From NCBI RefSeq assembly GCF_018408705.1, contig NZ_AP023420.1, positions 1,674,001 through 1,738,000 on the forward strand: 64,000 nt of DNA, given 5' to 3'. A model generated the notes under the pieces. It had not been told where the DNA came from, made no database searches, and saw nothing but the letters and a program-made list of their open reading frames with translations. Made by a program: the position numbers and the translations under genes. Of the stretch, positions 8,909-16,630 are shown one piece after another; position 1 is the stretch's first letter, and the number at the start of each line of letters is the position of its first letter. Source of the DNA: Pusillibacter faecalis. Its GTDB lineage: Bacteria > Bacillota > Clostridia > Oscillospirales > Oscillospiraceae.

Positions 8909-8919
8909 GAAGGAGGAAA

Positions 8920-10257
8920 ATGATGCTGAACGTCAGGCTGTTTGAAATGGAGAAATTTCTGAACACATCCTATGAGGAGGAACTGACCTCCCGGCTCCAG
9001 GAAGCCCAGGAGAAGCTGCAGACAGGCAGCGGCGCTGGCGGAGAGTTCACTGGCTGGGTCCATCTGCCGGAGAGCTACGACCGGGAGGAGTTCGCCAGGA
9101 TTCTCGCCGCCGCGAAGCGGATTCAAAGCGACTCCCAAGCCCTGGTGGTGGTGGGCATCGGCGGGTCCTACCTGGGGGCCAGGGGCGTCATCGACTGCCT
9201 GTGCTCCCCCAACTATAATTTGAAGAAAAAATCCACCCCGAACGTCTATTTCATTGGAAATGGCCTCTCCGCCGACGCACTGCAGGAAACGCTGGACCTG
9301 GTCTCGGACGTGGACTTCTCCGTGAATGTGATCTCCAAGTCTGGTACTACCACGGAGCCGGCGGTGGCGTTCCGGTTTTTCCGGGAGGCTCTGGAGAAGA
9401 AGTACGGCAAAGAGGCCGCGGGACGGCGGATCTATGCCACCACCGACAAGGCCCGGGGCGCGCTGAAATCCCTGGCGGACGCCGAGGGCTGGGAGACCTT
9501 TGTGGTACCGGATGAGATCGGCGGCCGATACAGCGTGCTGACCGCCGTGGGTCTGCTGCCCATCGCCGTGGCCGGCGTGGACATTGAGGCATTGATGGCC
9601 GGCGCAGCAGAGATGATGAGGACTTGTGCCCGGGGCGGTCTGGACTGTCCCGCCTGGCGCTACGCCGCCGCCCGCTATGCCCTGTATCAGGCGGGCCGCT
9701 CTGTGGAGCTGCTGGCCTGCTATGACCCGGCGTTCCGCTTTATGAGCGAGTGGTGGAAGCAGCTCTACGGCGAGAGCGAGGGCAAGGAGGGCAAGGGACT
9801 CTTCCCCGCCAGCGTGGACTTCACCGCGGACCTGCACTCCATGGGCCAGTATATCCAGGAGGGCCGCCGGCTGATGCTGGAGACCGTGGTGCGGCTGGGC
9901 GCCTCCGACAGTGAGCTGCGGGTTCCCCGGGACGAGACCGACGGCGATGGGCTGAACTTCCTGGCCGGAGAGACCATGGACTTCATCCGGGACCGGGCGA
10001 TGGAGGGCACCCTCCTGGCGCACACGGAGGGCGGCGTGCCCAACCTGATTGTGGAGGCCGACGGCAAAACCCCGGCCGCCCTGGGGCAGCTGATCTACTT
10101 CTTTGAGTACGCCTGCGGCCTGTCCGGATACCTGCTGGGGGTCAATCCTTTTGACCAGCCCGGTGTGGAGGCCTACAAGAAGAATATGTTTGCCTTGCTG
10201 GGGAAGCCGGGCTATGAGCAGCGCCGCACGGAGCTGGAGGCCAAACTGAATCGGTAA
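8920..10257 (+). CDS. pgi: Glucose-6-phosphate isomerase
   Basis: 445 aa, close to the 450 of Bacillus Pgi. Interconverts glucose-6-phosphate and fructose-6-phosphate in the cytosol. Family features are clear: GAGGEFTGWVHLP near residue 40, the phosphate-binding VVVGIGGSYLGARG and VISKSGTTTEPAVAFR, and the C-terminal active-site Lys segment VEAYKKNMFALLG. ATG codons are adjacent at 8920 and 8923. AGGAGG (8911-8916) leaves 3 nt to the first and 6 nt to the second, so the second may be the real start. The upstream leader is the 94-bp repeat array. Confidence 0.95.
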   Translation: MMLNVRLFEMEKFLNTSYEEELTSRLQEAQEKLQTGSGAGGEFTGWVHLPESYDREEFARILAAAKRIQSDSQALVVVGIGGSYLGARGVIDCLCSPNYNLKKKSTPNVYFIGNGLSADALQETLDLVSDVDFSVNVISKSGTTTEPAVAFRFFREALEKKYGKEAAGRRIYATTDKARGALKSLADAEGWETFVVPDEIGGRYSVLTAVGLLPIAVAGVDIEALMAGAAEMMRTCARGGLDCPAWRYAAARYALYQAGRSVELLACYDPAFRFMSEWWKQLYGESEGKEGKGLFPASVDFTADLHSMGQYIQEGRRLMLETVVRLGASDSELRVPRDETDGDGLNFLAGETMDFIRDRAMEGTLLAHTEGGVPNLIVEADGKTPAALGQLIYFFEYACGLSGYLLGVNPFDQPGVEAYKKNMFALLGKPGYEQRRTELEAKLNR

Positions 10258-10262
10258 TCAAG

Positions 10263-10287
10263 AGGGGAGCGGTTTGGCCGCTCCCCT
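10263..10287 (+). terminator. Hairpin after pgi
   Basis: Perfect 10-bp stem AGGGGAGCGG/CCGCTCCCCT with a 5-nt loop just after the pgi stop. The T-run is poor, so it may be a weak terminator or a 3'-end stabiliser. Confidence 0.6.
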
Positions 10288-10401
10288 GGCACTTTGTGAA
10301 TAAATCCTGAATCTGCTTTTTTATGATTGTTTTTTCCCTCGCTATATGCTATCCTAAAGACAGCGGAGAACACCCCAAATAAACGACAGGAGTGATATAG
10401 T

Positions 10402-10812
10402 ATGGTTCGATTGATTATGGGCTCCAAGGGCTCCGGCAAGACGAAGCAGCTCATTGAAATGATTAACAACGCGGCAAAGGACGAACCCGGCAACGTAGTT
10501 TGCATCGAGGCAAACCGCAACATGACGTATGATATTCACTATCATATCCGCCTGATTGATGCCGAGGAGTATAAGCTGAATAACTACGACTCCTTCCGCG
10601 GCTTTATCAGTGGCCTGTACGCGGGCAACTATGACATCTCCCATGTGTTCATCGATAGCCTGTGCAGGATTGTTGGCCGCGATGTGGACCAGGAGACCGA
10701 GGATTTCCTCAACTGGCTGGATGTTTTCGGTGAGCGGAACAATATTAAGTTCACCGTCACCATCAGCGCCGATATTTCCAGCGCCACTGACGGCATGGGA
10801 AGATACCTATAA
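10402..10812 (+). CDS. Small P-loop ATPase-like protein
   Basis: 136 aa; AGGAGTG before the ATG. Walker A is at residues 7-14 (GSKGSGKT) in MVRLIMGSKGSGKTKQLIEM. A Walker-B-like HVFIDSLCRI follows near residue 80, and a sensor-like TVTISADISS near the end. No membrane segment. Such short single-domain NTPases are common hypotheticals in Clostridia, sometimes labelled PilT-like. It is flanked by its own terminator and is probably monocistronic. Function unknown. Confidence 0.75.
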   Translation: MVRLIMGSKGSGKTKQLIEMINNAAKDEPGNVVCIEANRNMTYDIHYHIRLIDAEEYKLNNYDSFRGFISGLYAGNYDISHVFIDSLCRIVGRDVDQETEDFLNWLDVFGERNNIKFTVTISADISSATDGMGRYL

Positions 10813-10817
10813 GAGAC

Positions 10818-10846
10818 AAGCCCCCTCCGGAAGGAGGGGGCTTTTT
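10818..10846 (+). terminator. Rho-independent terminator
   Basis: Stem AAGCCCCCTCC/GGAGGGGGCTT with a GGAA loop and a T5 tail, six bases after the P-loop gene's stop codon. Confidence 0.9.
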
Positions 10847-10942
10847 CAAAGAGACTGTGCATTGCGCATTTGCGGCCAATGTTGCCGGCCCGGTCAACGG
10901 GCTGGCGGCAGAGTTGATCCATGTTCCATTGGGACTTGCCAA

Positions 10943-10976
10943 CTGCCCAAGAGACCCACCTGGGTTTCTTGGGCAG
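10943..10976. other. Long 15-bp hairpin of unknown role
   Basis: A 34-nt hairpin beginning CTGCCCAAG and ending CTTGGGCAG. The stem is 15 bp with one G-T pair and a 4-nt loop. It lies in the 241-bp gap between the P-loop gene's terminator and the regulator gene. There is no T-run on either side, so it is not a typical terminator. It could be a small-RNA structure or the 3' end of the regulator mRNA. Confidence 0.6.
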
Positions 10977-11087
10977 GCTGCATTCAAAAACATGGAAAAA
11001 CAGTCCCCTTTGACAGCAGGGAGAGCTCTCCGTACATGGAAAGAAAGCCCCGGAATGCCAAGGCTGCTGGTGAGATACAGGCGGCCT

Positions 11088-12413
11088 TCAAAGCAAATTG
11101 GACCAGGTAAATTGAAAGACCCGGCTGGGCCGCCCACACCCGTTTTCTGAATACATGCCGATGACCTTGCAGCACCCCGCTGATAGGAGCTTTTGCAGGA
11201 TGCGGTCCATGGTGCGTGTGCTGAACCCGCAGAGGGAGGCAAGCTGGCGAGAGGTGAACTCCTCCAGCCCGCTTTTTCGGGTGTGCTTCAAGATGGCAAA
11301 GAGGGTTGTGGCGCTGAGTCCCGCCCGCTTTGCCGCAAGGGTGAGATTTCTGTCAATTTGAATTTCATTAGCAGGGCTTTCCTGCCGGGAAATTAAGGGT
11401 TTTAGAACAGAGCCGTCTTCTAAAACCACATAGGCACAGTTTGACGAAGCCTTTTTCGCCATCTCGATGGCAGTTCTGGCGTGGCTGCGGGACTCGCAGG
11501 CCGTATTTCCACAGCCAATCCCCACGGCAATGTTTTCAGCCCGGCAGATGTTCAAAATATCCAGCAGATCTAAATATTGAAAGTGATTTGTCTCCAGTTC
11601 AATTAACTTTCGGGTTGTAAAAATTAAAAAGCTCTTGGGCGTATCCTCGACCACAACACCGTCAATCCGGGAGCTGAAAGAATAGATGTTCTCCAGAACC
11701 TTGATCCGGTTGGCAAGGTATCCATAATCATCCTCCCCCATAATGGAATAGTTCCCGGCAAAGGAGACCTCCAGCATGATCACCACGATCCAGCTCTCCA
11801 GGTTCAGCTGTGCCTGATAGCGCAGCTGCAGCCTTTTGACGGTATCAATGACCAGCGTGCTGGCTGGAAGTGTGACCGCGCAGGGAATCTTCAGCTGATT
11901 CAGGCGGCCCGCGATTTCGGTCAGTCCCGTGATACAACAGCTCACGCCATTTCGGCAATAGTTATTTTGGTGAAACTCCATGAGGTAATCCAGATATCCT
12001 GGGTCCAGCAGCCGCTGCTCAGCCACATAGAGGCGGAGATCCTCCGCGCGAAACCCGATTTCCTGATACGCGGTGAGAATCAAGGAGGAATCCAGCGTGT
12101 CATAGCTGATGCGGCAGATTCCACAGTGGAACCTGCGCTGGACCTCCAACAGCGTTCTGTGCAGAGAGCTGATGTGGCGGGGAAGATACTCCCAGGGGAT
12201 CAATTGCCTCCGGCTCCGCTTGCACAGCGCATAGGAGGCCTTACCGGGAAAGAGGACCATGTCCGCCTCCTGCTGAATTTGATCAATCATGTCCAATGCT
12301 TCCGTATACACGTCGTAAGCGGCCTCATATACGTCCAGCTCCGGGAATGCATCCTTGATAATACCGGCATTTCGGGTTACGGTGTTGACCGGGCCCAATA
12401 CGCACAGCTTCAT
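11088..12413 (-). CDS. Probable transcriptional regulator with a GGDEF-like sensory region
   Basis: 441 aa. The middle (about 240-340) carries a nucleotide-cyclase-fold pattern without a GGDEF signature (IAVGIGCGNTACESRSHARTAIEMAKK), like the GTP-cyclohydrolase-III/GGDEF-related domains of some clostridial regulators. The end (about 385-440) is a winged helix (EFTSRQLASLCGFSTRTMDRILQKLLSAG). The N-terminal ~200 residues suggest a ligand-sensing domain. It is transcribed away from the small XRE gene and the membrane-protein/M20 operon at 13154. Control of that operon is inferred from position. The family assignment is tentative. Confidence 0.55.
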   Translation of the reverse strand: MKLCVLGPVNTVTRNAGIIKDAFPELDVYEAAYDVYTEALDMIDQIQQEADMVLFPGKASYALCKRSRRQLIPWEYLPRHISSLHRTLLEVQRRFHCGICRISYDTLDSSLILTAYQEIGFRAEDLRLYVAEQRLLDPGYLDYLMEFHQNNYCRNGVSCCITGLTEIAGRLNQLKIPCAVTLPASTLVIDTVKRLQLRYQAQLNLESWIVVIMLEVSFAGNYSIMGEDDYGYLANRIKVLENIYSFSSRIDGVVVEDTPKSFLIFTTRKLIELETNHFQYLDLLDILNICRAENIAVGIGCGNTACESRSHARTAIEMAKKASSNCAYVVLEDGSVLKPLISRQESPANEIQIDRNLTLAAKRAGLSATTLFAILKHTRKSGLEEFTSRQLASLCGFSTRTMDRILQKLLSAGCCKVIGMYSENGCGRPSRVFQFTWSNLL

Positions 12414-12561
12414 GATTTCACCAGCCTATTTTCCACAAATTCCCCTTATAAAACTTTATTTTAACAAAGAGTCCTAAAAAAGACAAGCATATTATGTGAG
12501 GCAAAACCTAACATACATTTTGACGGCACTTCGCTACACTTTTGTTAGGTGGTGGCTCATA

Positions 12562-12804
12562 ATGAAAAAGGCGGAACAGCTGGTCTTTGATGAGGATATC
12601 TACAATACCATACGGCGTAACATTAAGAAATATCGAAATGAAAAGGGACTGACCTCCGCGCAGCTTGCGGAAATGGTGGACCTTTCCCATGACTTTATCA
12701 GGCAGATTCAATCGGAAAAGGCTGGATATAATTTTTCTGTGGAAACCTTTTATAAAATCTCAGTTGCCCTCGGCGTCAGCCTGGACCAGCTGGTTGAAAA
12801 ATAG
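12562..12804 (+). CDS. Small XRE-family helix-turn-helix protein
   Basis: 80 aa. ATG at 12562 is chosen because GGTGGTGG lies just upstream; an upstream GTG/ATG extension has no ribosome site. A Cro/CI HTH fills residues 13-80 (IRRNIKKYRNEKGLTSAQLAEMVDLSHDFIRQIQ, ending VALGVSLDQLVEK). There is no other domain. It stands between the large divergent regulator and the DUF5058-like operon, so it could regulate either; target unknown. Confidence 0.85.
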   Translation: MKKAEQLVFDEDIYNTIRRNIKKYRNEKGLTSAQLAEMVDLSHDFIRQIQSEKAGYNFSVETFYKISVALGVSLDQLVEK

Positions 12805-12810
12805 AGAGAT

Positions 12811-12851
12811 CCCCCGCTTCCTGTTTGTCCAGGAGGCGGGGAATTTTTTTT
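12811..12851 (+). terminator. Rho-independent terminator
   Basis: CCCCGCTTCCTG pairs with CAGGAGGCGGGG (one mismatch) and is followed by a T8 run. Ends the small XRE gene. Confidence 0.85.
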
Positions 12852-13153
12852 GGAACGATGGCCGGGATTCGTTGTCTGCGTGCCTGCTGTGGCCCCATGA
12901 CCATGCGGCAATAGACCATCCGGACATGAGGTGCCAAACAGGGCCTGTGAGATAGTTGAAATCCCAATATTTTGTACATAAAATTCTTGGTTTTGCACAA
13001 AAAGAGGGCGGTTTTGCTATAGAAAACAACAATTTTAGATTTAGACAACTTCTGGGCCTATTATAGATGTTTTCCATCTTTTACAATCGACCATATCAAA
13101 CCGCAAGATACTTTGGACGTTGACATCACAACGAAATGGACAGGAGGTGAGGT
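12852..13153 (+). promoter_or_regulatory. Upstream region of the membrane-protein/M20 operon
   Basis: 300 bp, AT-rich in its second half, without a supported gene. An inverted repeat TTTTG-CA-CAAAA lies at 12991-13002 and a related TTTTGTACATAAAAT at 12970-12984. These could be operator half-sites. ACAGGAGGTGAGGT just before 13154 is a strong ribosome site. Confidence 0.4.
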
Positions 13154-13858
13154 ATGATTGATTTTCAGAATATGATCAATGGAGCTGATCTTTGGATTGC
13201 GTCGTCTCTCATGGTCATGATGTCTTTGATTCAGGCGGGGCTTTTTCTCCGCACCTCGTGGAAAGAGGCGGAAATCCTTGGATTCAGCAACAAGCAGAAG
13301 ACGGCCTGTCTTCGCAGCGCGGCGCTTACCGCCGCGGGCCCCTCGCTGTCGCCCATCATTATTATGATCTCCATGATTGCCATTGTGGGCGGTCCAACCA
13401 CCTGGATGGTACTCAACAACGTGGGAGCGGCGCGCACGGAACTGGCGGTGGTCACCATGGCGGCAAACTATGCGGGTGTGGAGATTGGCGCGGCGGATAT
13501 GGGGGTCCGGGCATTCACCTATGCCCTGTGGGCCATTGCGCTGAACGGGTTTGGCTGGCTGTTTGTCGTATGGCTCCTGAACCACAGAATGAGCCGTATT
13601 GTCGCAAGGCTGAATCAGACCTACGACCCCAAATGGATTTCTGCCATGCTGGCCGGAGCGAATCTTGGATTATTTGCCTATCTGCTCTCCGGACAGCTGG
13701 TGGGAAAGGCGCCGCCAAACTATCTTGCGGCTGTGATTGCAGGGGCAACTATGCTGATCTTGACAAAATTTCTACATAAGAATCATATTTTGCAAGAGAT
13801 CTCCCTGGGGCTGTCCCTGCTGGCGGGTATGTTTCTGACGGAGCTGATGATCAATTGA
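13154..13858 (+). CDS. DUF5058-like integral membrane protein 1
   Basis: 234 aa with about six hydrophobic segments. The N-terminal part has a basic, Gln/Lys-rich loop (TSWKEAEILGFSNKQKTACLR). A conserved core follows (TAAGPSLSPIIIMISMIAIVGGPTTWMVLNNVGAARTE...), then NHRMSRIVARLNQTYDPKW. The same blocks recur in the next gene, so the two are paralogues and may form a heteromer. The match to the uncharacterised DUF5058 family is from memory. First gene of a tight operon (19-bp gap) ending in an M20 peptidase; a transport role is inferred from this. Confidence 0.7.
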   Translation: MIDFQNMINGADLWIASSLMVMMSLIQAGLFLRTSWKEAEILGFSNKQKTACLRSAALTAAGPSLSPIIIMISMIAIVGGPTTWMVLNNVGAARTELAVVTMAANYAGVEIGAADMGVRAFTYALWAIALNGFGWLFVVWLLNHRMSRIVARLNQTYDPKWISAMLAGANLGLFAYLLSGQLVGKAPPNYLAAVIAGATMLILTKFLHKNHILQEISLGLSLLAGMFLTELMIN

Positions 13859-13876
13859 CATTTTAGGAGGGGAATT

Positions 13877-14578
13877 ATGGATTTTCAAGCAATGATCAAT
13901 AGCCCGGGACTGTGGATTGCATCCTCTGTCATGGTAATTGCGACCATGGTACAGGCGCTGGTGTTCTTCCGCACGTCCCTGAAAGAGGCACATGAAATTG
14001 GAATCGAACGGCAGAGATACCGGGCCGGTATCCGCTCCGCAATTATCACTTCCATCGGCCCGTCATTCTCTCCTGTGATTGTGCTTTTGAGCATGGTGGC
14101 GGTGATCGGCGCACCGACCACCTGGATGCGGCTTTGCGATGTGGGCGCGGCCAGAACGGAGCTGGCTGTCATCTCTCTGGCCGCCGGCATGGCGGGCGCG
14201 GAGGTTGGTACAGAGTCTTTCGGCACCACTGCTTTTTCGTACTCTCTGTGGGCCATGGCGCTGAACAACCTGGGCTGGCTGGTAATTGTTCTTCTTTTAA
14301 ACCACAGAATGAGCGGCATTGTGGTAAAGATGAATGAGAAGCTGAACCCCAAGTGGGTGAAACTGTTGATGGGCGGCGCGACACTGGGCCTGTTCGCTTA
14401 TCTGCTGACCAATCAGCTGGTGGGTAAAACCAGTATCAAATGGGCTGCTGCAATTCTGTCCGGTGTGATCATGCTGGTGCTGACCACGGCGTTTAAAAAG
14501 CACCAGAGAATCCAGGAGCTGGCCCTGGGTATTTCCATGCTGGGCGGTATGTTCCTGACCCAAGCCATCATGGGCTGA
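13877..14578 (+). CDS. DUF5058-like integral membrane protein 2
   Basis: 233 aa, preceded by AGGAGGGG. Same plan as the preceding protein: MDFQAMINSPGLWIASSVMV opening, SIGPSFSPVIVLLSMVAVIG core with GAPTTWMRLCDVGAARTELAV, then NHRMSGIVVKMNEKLNPKWVK, with about six membrane segments. Length is equal to the first copy. Tandem retention of both suggests distinct subunits rather than redundancy. Function is not established; likely a permease component for the substrate of the M20 hydrolase downstream. Confidence 0.7.
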   Translation: MDFQAMINSPGLWIASSVMVIATMVQALVFFRTSLKEAHEIGIERQRYRAGIRSAIITSIGPSFSPVIVLLSMVAVIGAPTTWMRLCDVGAARTELAVISLAAGMAGAEVGTESFGTTAFSYSLWAMALNNLGWLVIVLLLNHRMSGIVVKMNEKLNPKWVKLLMGGATLGLFAYLLTNQLVGKTSIKWAAAILSGVIMLVLTTAFKKHQRIQELALGISMLGGMFLTQAIMG

Positions 14579-14600
14579 TAAAAGCGGGAGGATGACGTGT

Positions 14601-15266
14601 ATGTACGATCAAAAGCTGATTAAAATTGGCCGCATGACCATGCTGTTTGCCATCATTGCAAACTTCGTTCCAGCTATTTATGTGGGCCTGCGATATGGCG
14701 AGATGCCGTCCGGATCTATTCTTCTTCAGCTCTGGCTTCTGGTGGCGTCCGCCTATGGGATTTCCTGGATTGTGCAGCCCATTGCCTACTTCGCGACACT
14801 TGGAACCGCAGGTTCCTACATCGGCTGGCTGGCCGGCAGTGTTGGGGATATTCGTCTGCCTGCGGCGTCCATGGCCCAGAAGGTCGCGGGCGTGGAGCCG
14901 GGCACACATGAGGGCGACGTGATCGGAACCATTGGCACAGCCTGCTCCGTATTCGTCTCGGCGGGCATGATTACACTCTTCATTATCATCGGCTCGTGGG
15001 TGGTACCGAAGCTTCCGCCGTTTGTGACAGAGGCGTTCAATCACATTTTGCCCGCGCTGTTTGGCGCGATCTATGTGGATATCGCCCGGAAGGATATCCG
15101 AACCGGCATCTGCGGAATTGCTGCCGGCATTGCCATTCTCTTCTTTGGCGGAAAGCTGGGGATCAACAACGGAATCCTGACCGTTTTGATTGTGGTCTCC
15201 GGGATTCTGATCAACCGCATATTCTTTGTAATGGATCAGAAAAAGACCGCCGCAGAAAATAAGTGA
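14601..15266 (+). CDS. Third integral membrane protein of the operon
   Basis: 221 aa. ATG at 14601 is preferred over 14592, because GGGAGG at 14586-14591 would abut the latter but sits 9 nt before the former. About six hydrophobic segments. Notable polar blocks are GTAGSYIGWLAGSVGDIRLPA and VEPGTHEGDVIGTIGTA. It differs in sequence from the two preceding paralogues but has similar size and topology. I recognise no named family. Stop to next start is 36 bp. Probably the partner subunit of the same membrane complex. Confidence 0.65.
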   Translation: MYDQKLIKIGRMTMLFAIIANFVPAIYVGLRYGEMPSGSILLQLWLLVASAYGISWIVQPIAYFATLGTAGSYIGWLAGSVGDIRLPAASMAQKVAGVEPGTHEGDVIGTIGTACSVFVSAGMITLFIIIGSWVVPKLPPFVTEAFNHILPALFGAIYVDIARKDIRTGICGIAAGIAILFFGGKLGINNGILTVLIVVSGILINRIFFVMDQKKTAAENK

Positions 15267-15302
15267 GCTGCCCCGGACATAAAAAGATTTGGAGGATCAG
15301 AT

Positions 15303-16454
15303 ATGGACCAGCTATGCAAACGTATTGACAGCTACTATGACAATATGGTATCTACACTAGAAACCCTGGTGAACATTGACAGCGGCGCGGACTGTCCGGA
15401 GGGAATCAAAGAGGTTGCCGCAAACGTTGGAGACCACCTGAAATCCATTGGCTTCCAAGTGGAGTATCTGGACTACCCGGGAATTGCAACCCATGTTTTG
15501 GCCACGCGGAAGGGAACAGCACCGGATGCCCGGAACGTCATGATCATCGGACATTTGGACACCGTGTTTCCCAAGGGAACCGCCGCGGCACGCCCCTTTC
15601 GGCAGGAACATGGCATTGCCTATGGGCCAGGGGTCCTGGATATGAAAAGCGGCGTGACCATCGCGCTCTATGCCTTGCGGGCCATGTCCGAGCTGGACCT
15701 CATCAAAAATAACGTGACCGTAATGTTTGTGGGTGATGAGGAAGCAGGCCACCCGTACACCGACGCGGCAGAACAGCTGAGGAAAGCAGCCGCCGGAAAG
15801 GACGCCGTATTCAATATGGAGACAGGGTCCGACAAGGGGACCGTCGTCCTGGGCCGGACGGGAATCTATTATCCTGAGATCACTGTGGAGGGCATTGCGG
15901 CGCATTCCGGAAAGGACCCGGAAAAGGGTGCCAGCGCTGTGCGCGAGCTGGTGTATAAGCTGGTGGACCTCTATCGCTTCAGTGACACGGACGACAATAT
16001 CTCCTTTAATGCCGGCATCATCACGGGCGGTGTGGCAGCCAATGGCATTGCCGCCCATGCGGAGATGAAAGGGGACTTCCGGTATAAGACCGTAGACAGC
16101 GGGCCCAAGATTCTCAAGGCGCTGGAGGAAATCTGTGCCAAGACGTATGTTCCCAGAACGCAGACAAAGCTGGTGTGTGATCCCAACCGCGGCTTTATCC
16201 CGATGGAAAAGACCGAGGCGAATGTGGCTCTGTACAACGTTGTGCGGGAGCAGGGAGCTAAGATTGGTGTGAACATTGAGGGAATTACCGTCGGTGCGGG
16301 GTCTGACTCCTGTTACACGTCCGTGGTGGGAGCACCAACCGTCTGCGCCATGGGAGCCAGGGGAGAACTGAATCACAGCGCCCAGGAATACATGCGTCTG
16401 GACAGCTTAACCGAGCGGGCGAAAATTCTGGCCCTGTCCATCCTTGCCATCTGA
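15303..16454 (+). CDS. M20-family metallopeptidase (carboxypeptidase G2-like)
   Basis: 383 aa, cytosolic (no signal). Di-zinc M20 motifs are in order: GHLDTVFPKG near residue 80, GPGVLDMKSG near 113, the catalytic and ligand acidic pair in VGDEEAG near 140, and C-terminal ELNHSAQEY near 362. The lid/dimer domain includes GRTGIYYPEITVEGIAAHSGKDPEKG, as in glutamate carboxypeptidases. It probably removes an amino acid (often Glu) from a peptide or acyl/pteroyl amide. Last gene of the three-membrane-protein operon, hence a likely import-and-cleave pathway. Substrate not determinable. Confidence 0.85.
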   Translation: MDQLCKRIDSYYDNMVSTLETLVNIDSGADCPEGIKEVAANVGDHLKSIGFQVEYLDYPGIATHVLATRKGTAPDARNVMIIGHLDTVFPKGTAAARPFRQEHGIAYGPGVLDMKSGVTIALYALRAMSELDLIKNNVTVMFVGDEEAGHPYTDAAEQLRKAAAGKDAVFNMETGSDKGTVVLGRTGIYYPEITVEGIAAHSGKDPEKGASAVRELVYKLVDLYRFSDTDDNISFNAGIITGGVAANGIAAHAEMKGDFRYKTVDSGPKILKALEEICAKTYVPRTQTKLVCDPNRGFIPMEKTEANVALYNVVREQGAKIGVNIEGITVGAGSDSCYTSVVGAPTVCAMGARGELNHSAQEYMRLDSLTERAKILALSILAI

Positions 16455-16594
16455 TTTCCATCATCCACAACGGCCAACAAAGCGGGAGAGAATTTTACCG
16501 AAATATTGGGGCCAGCGCCGCACAGGACCGCACGGCCGGAACAGAGCGCGTTCCTGAAGGCCAATGAAAAGGGAAGGACTGGCCTGCGATTATG

Positions 16595-16626
16595 AAAAAG
16601 CGTGCGCTCCGCAAGGAGCGCACGCT
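16595..16626 (-). terminator. Terminator of the M23 gene
   Basis: 12-bp stem AGCGTGCGCTCC/GGAGCGCACGCT with a 4-nt loop. On the minus strand it is followed by a T5 run. Lies 4 bp beyond the M23 gene's stop codon. Confidence 0.88.
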
Positions 16627-16630
16627 GAAC

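Noticed and set aside
8210..8966. Overlapping minus-strand frames across the 94-bp repeats
   Set aside because: The frames repeat the same peptide only because of the repeat; the 94-bp period breaks frame and there is no ribosome site.
10857..11150. 97-aa frame downstream of the P-loop gene
   Set aside because: No ribosome site, no recognisable domain, overlaps the end of the regulator gene and contains the strong hairpin.
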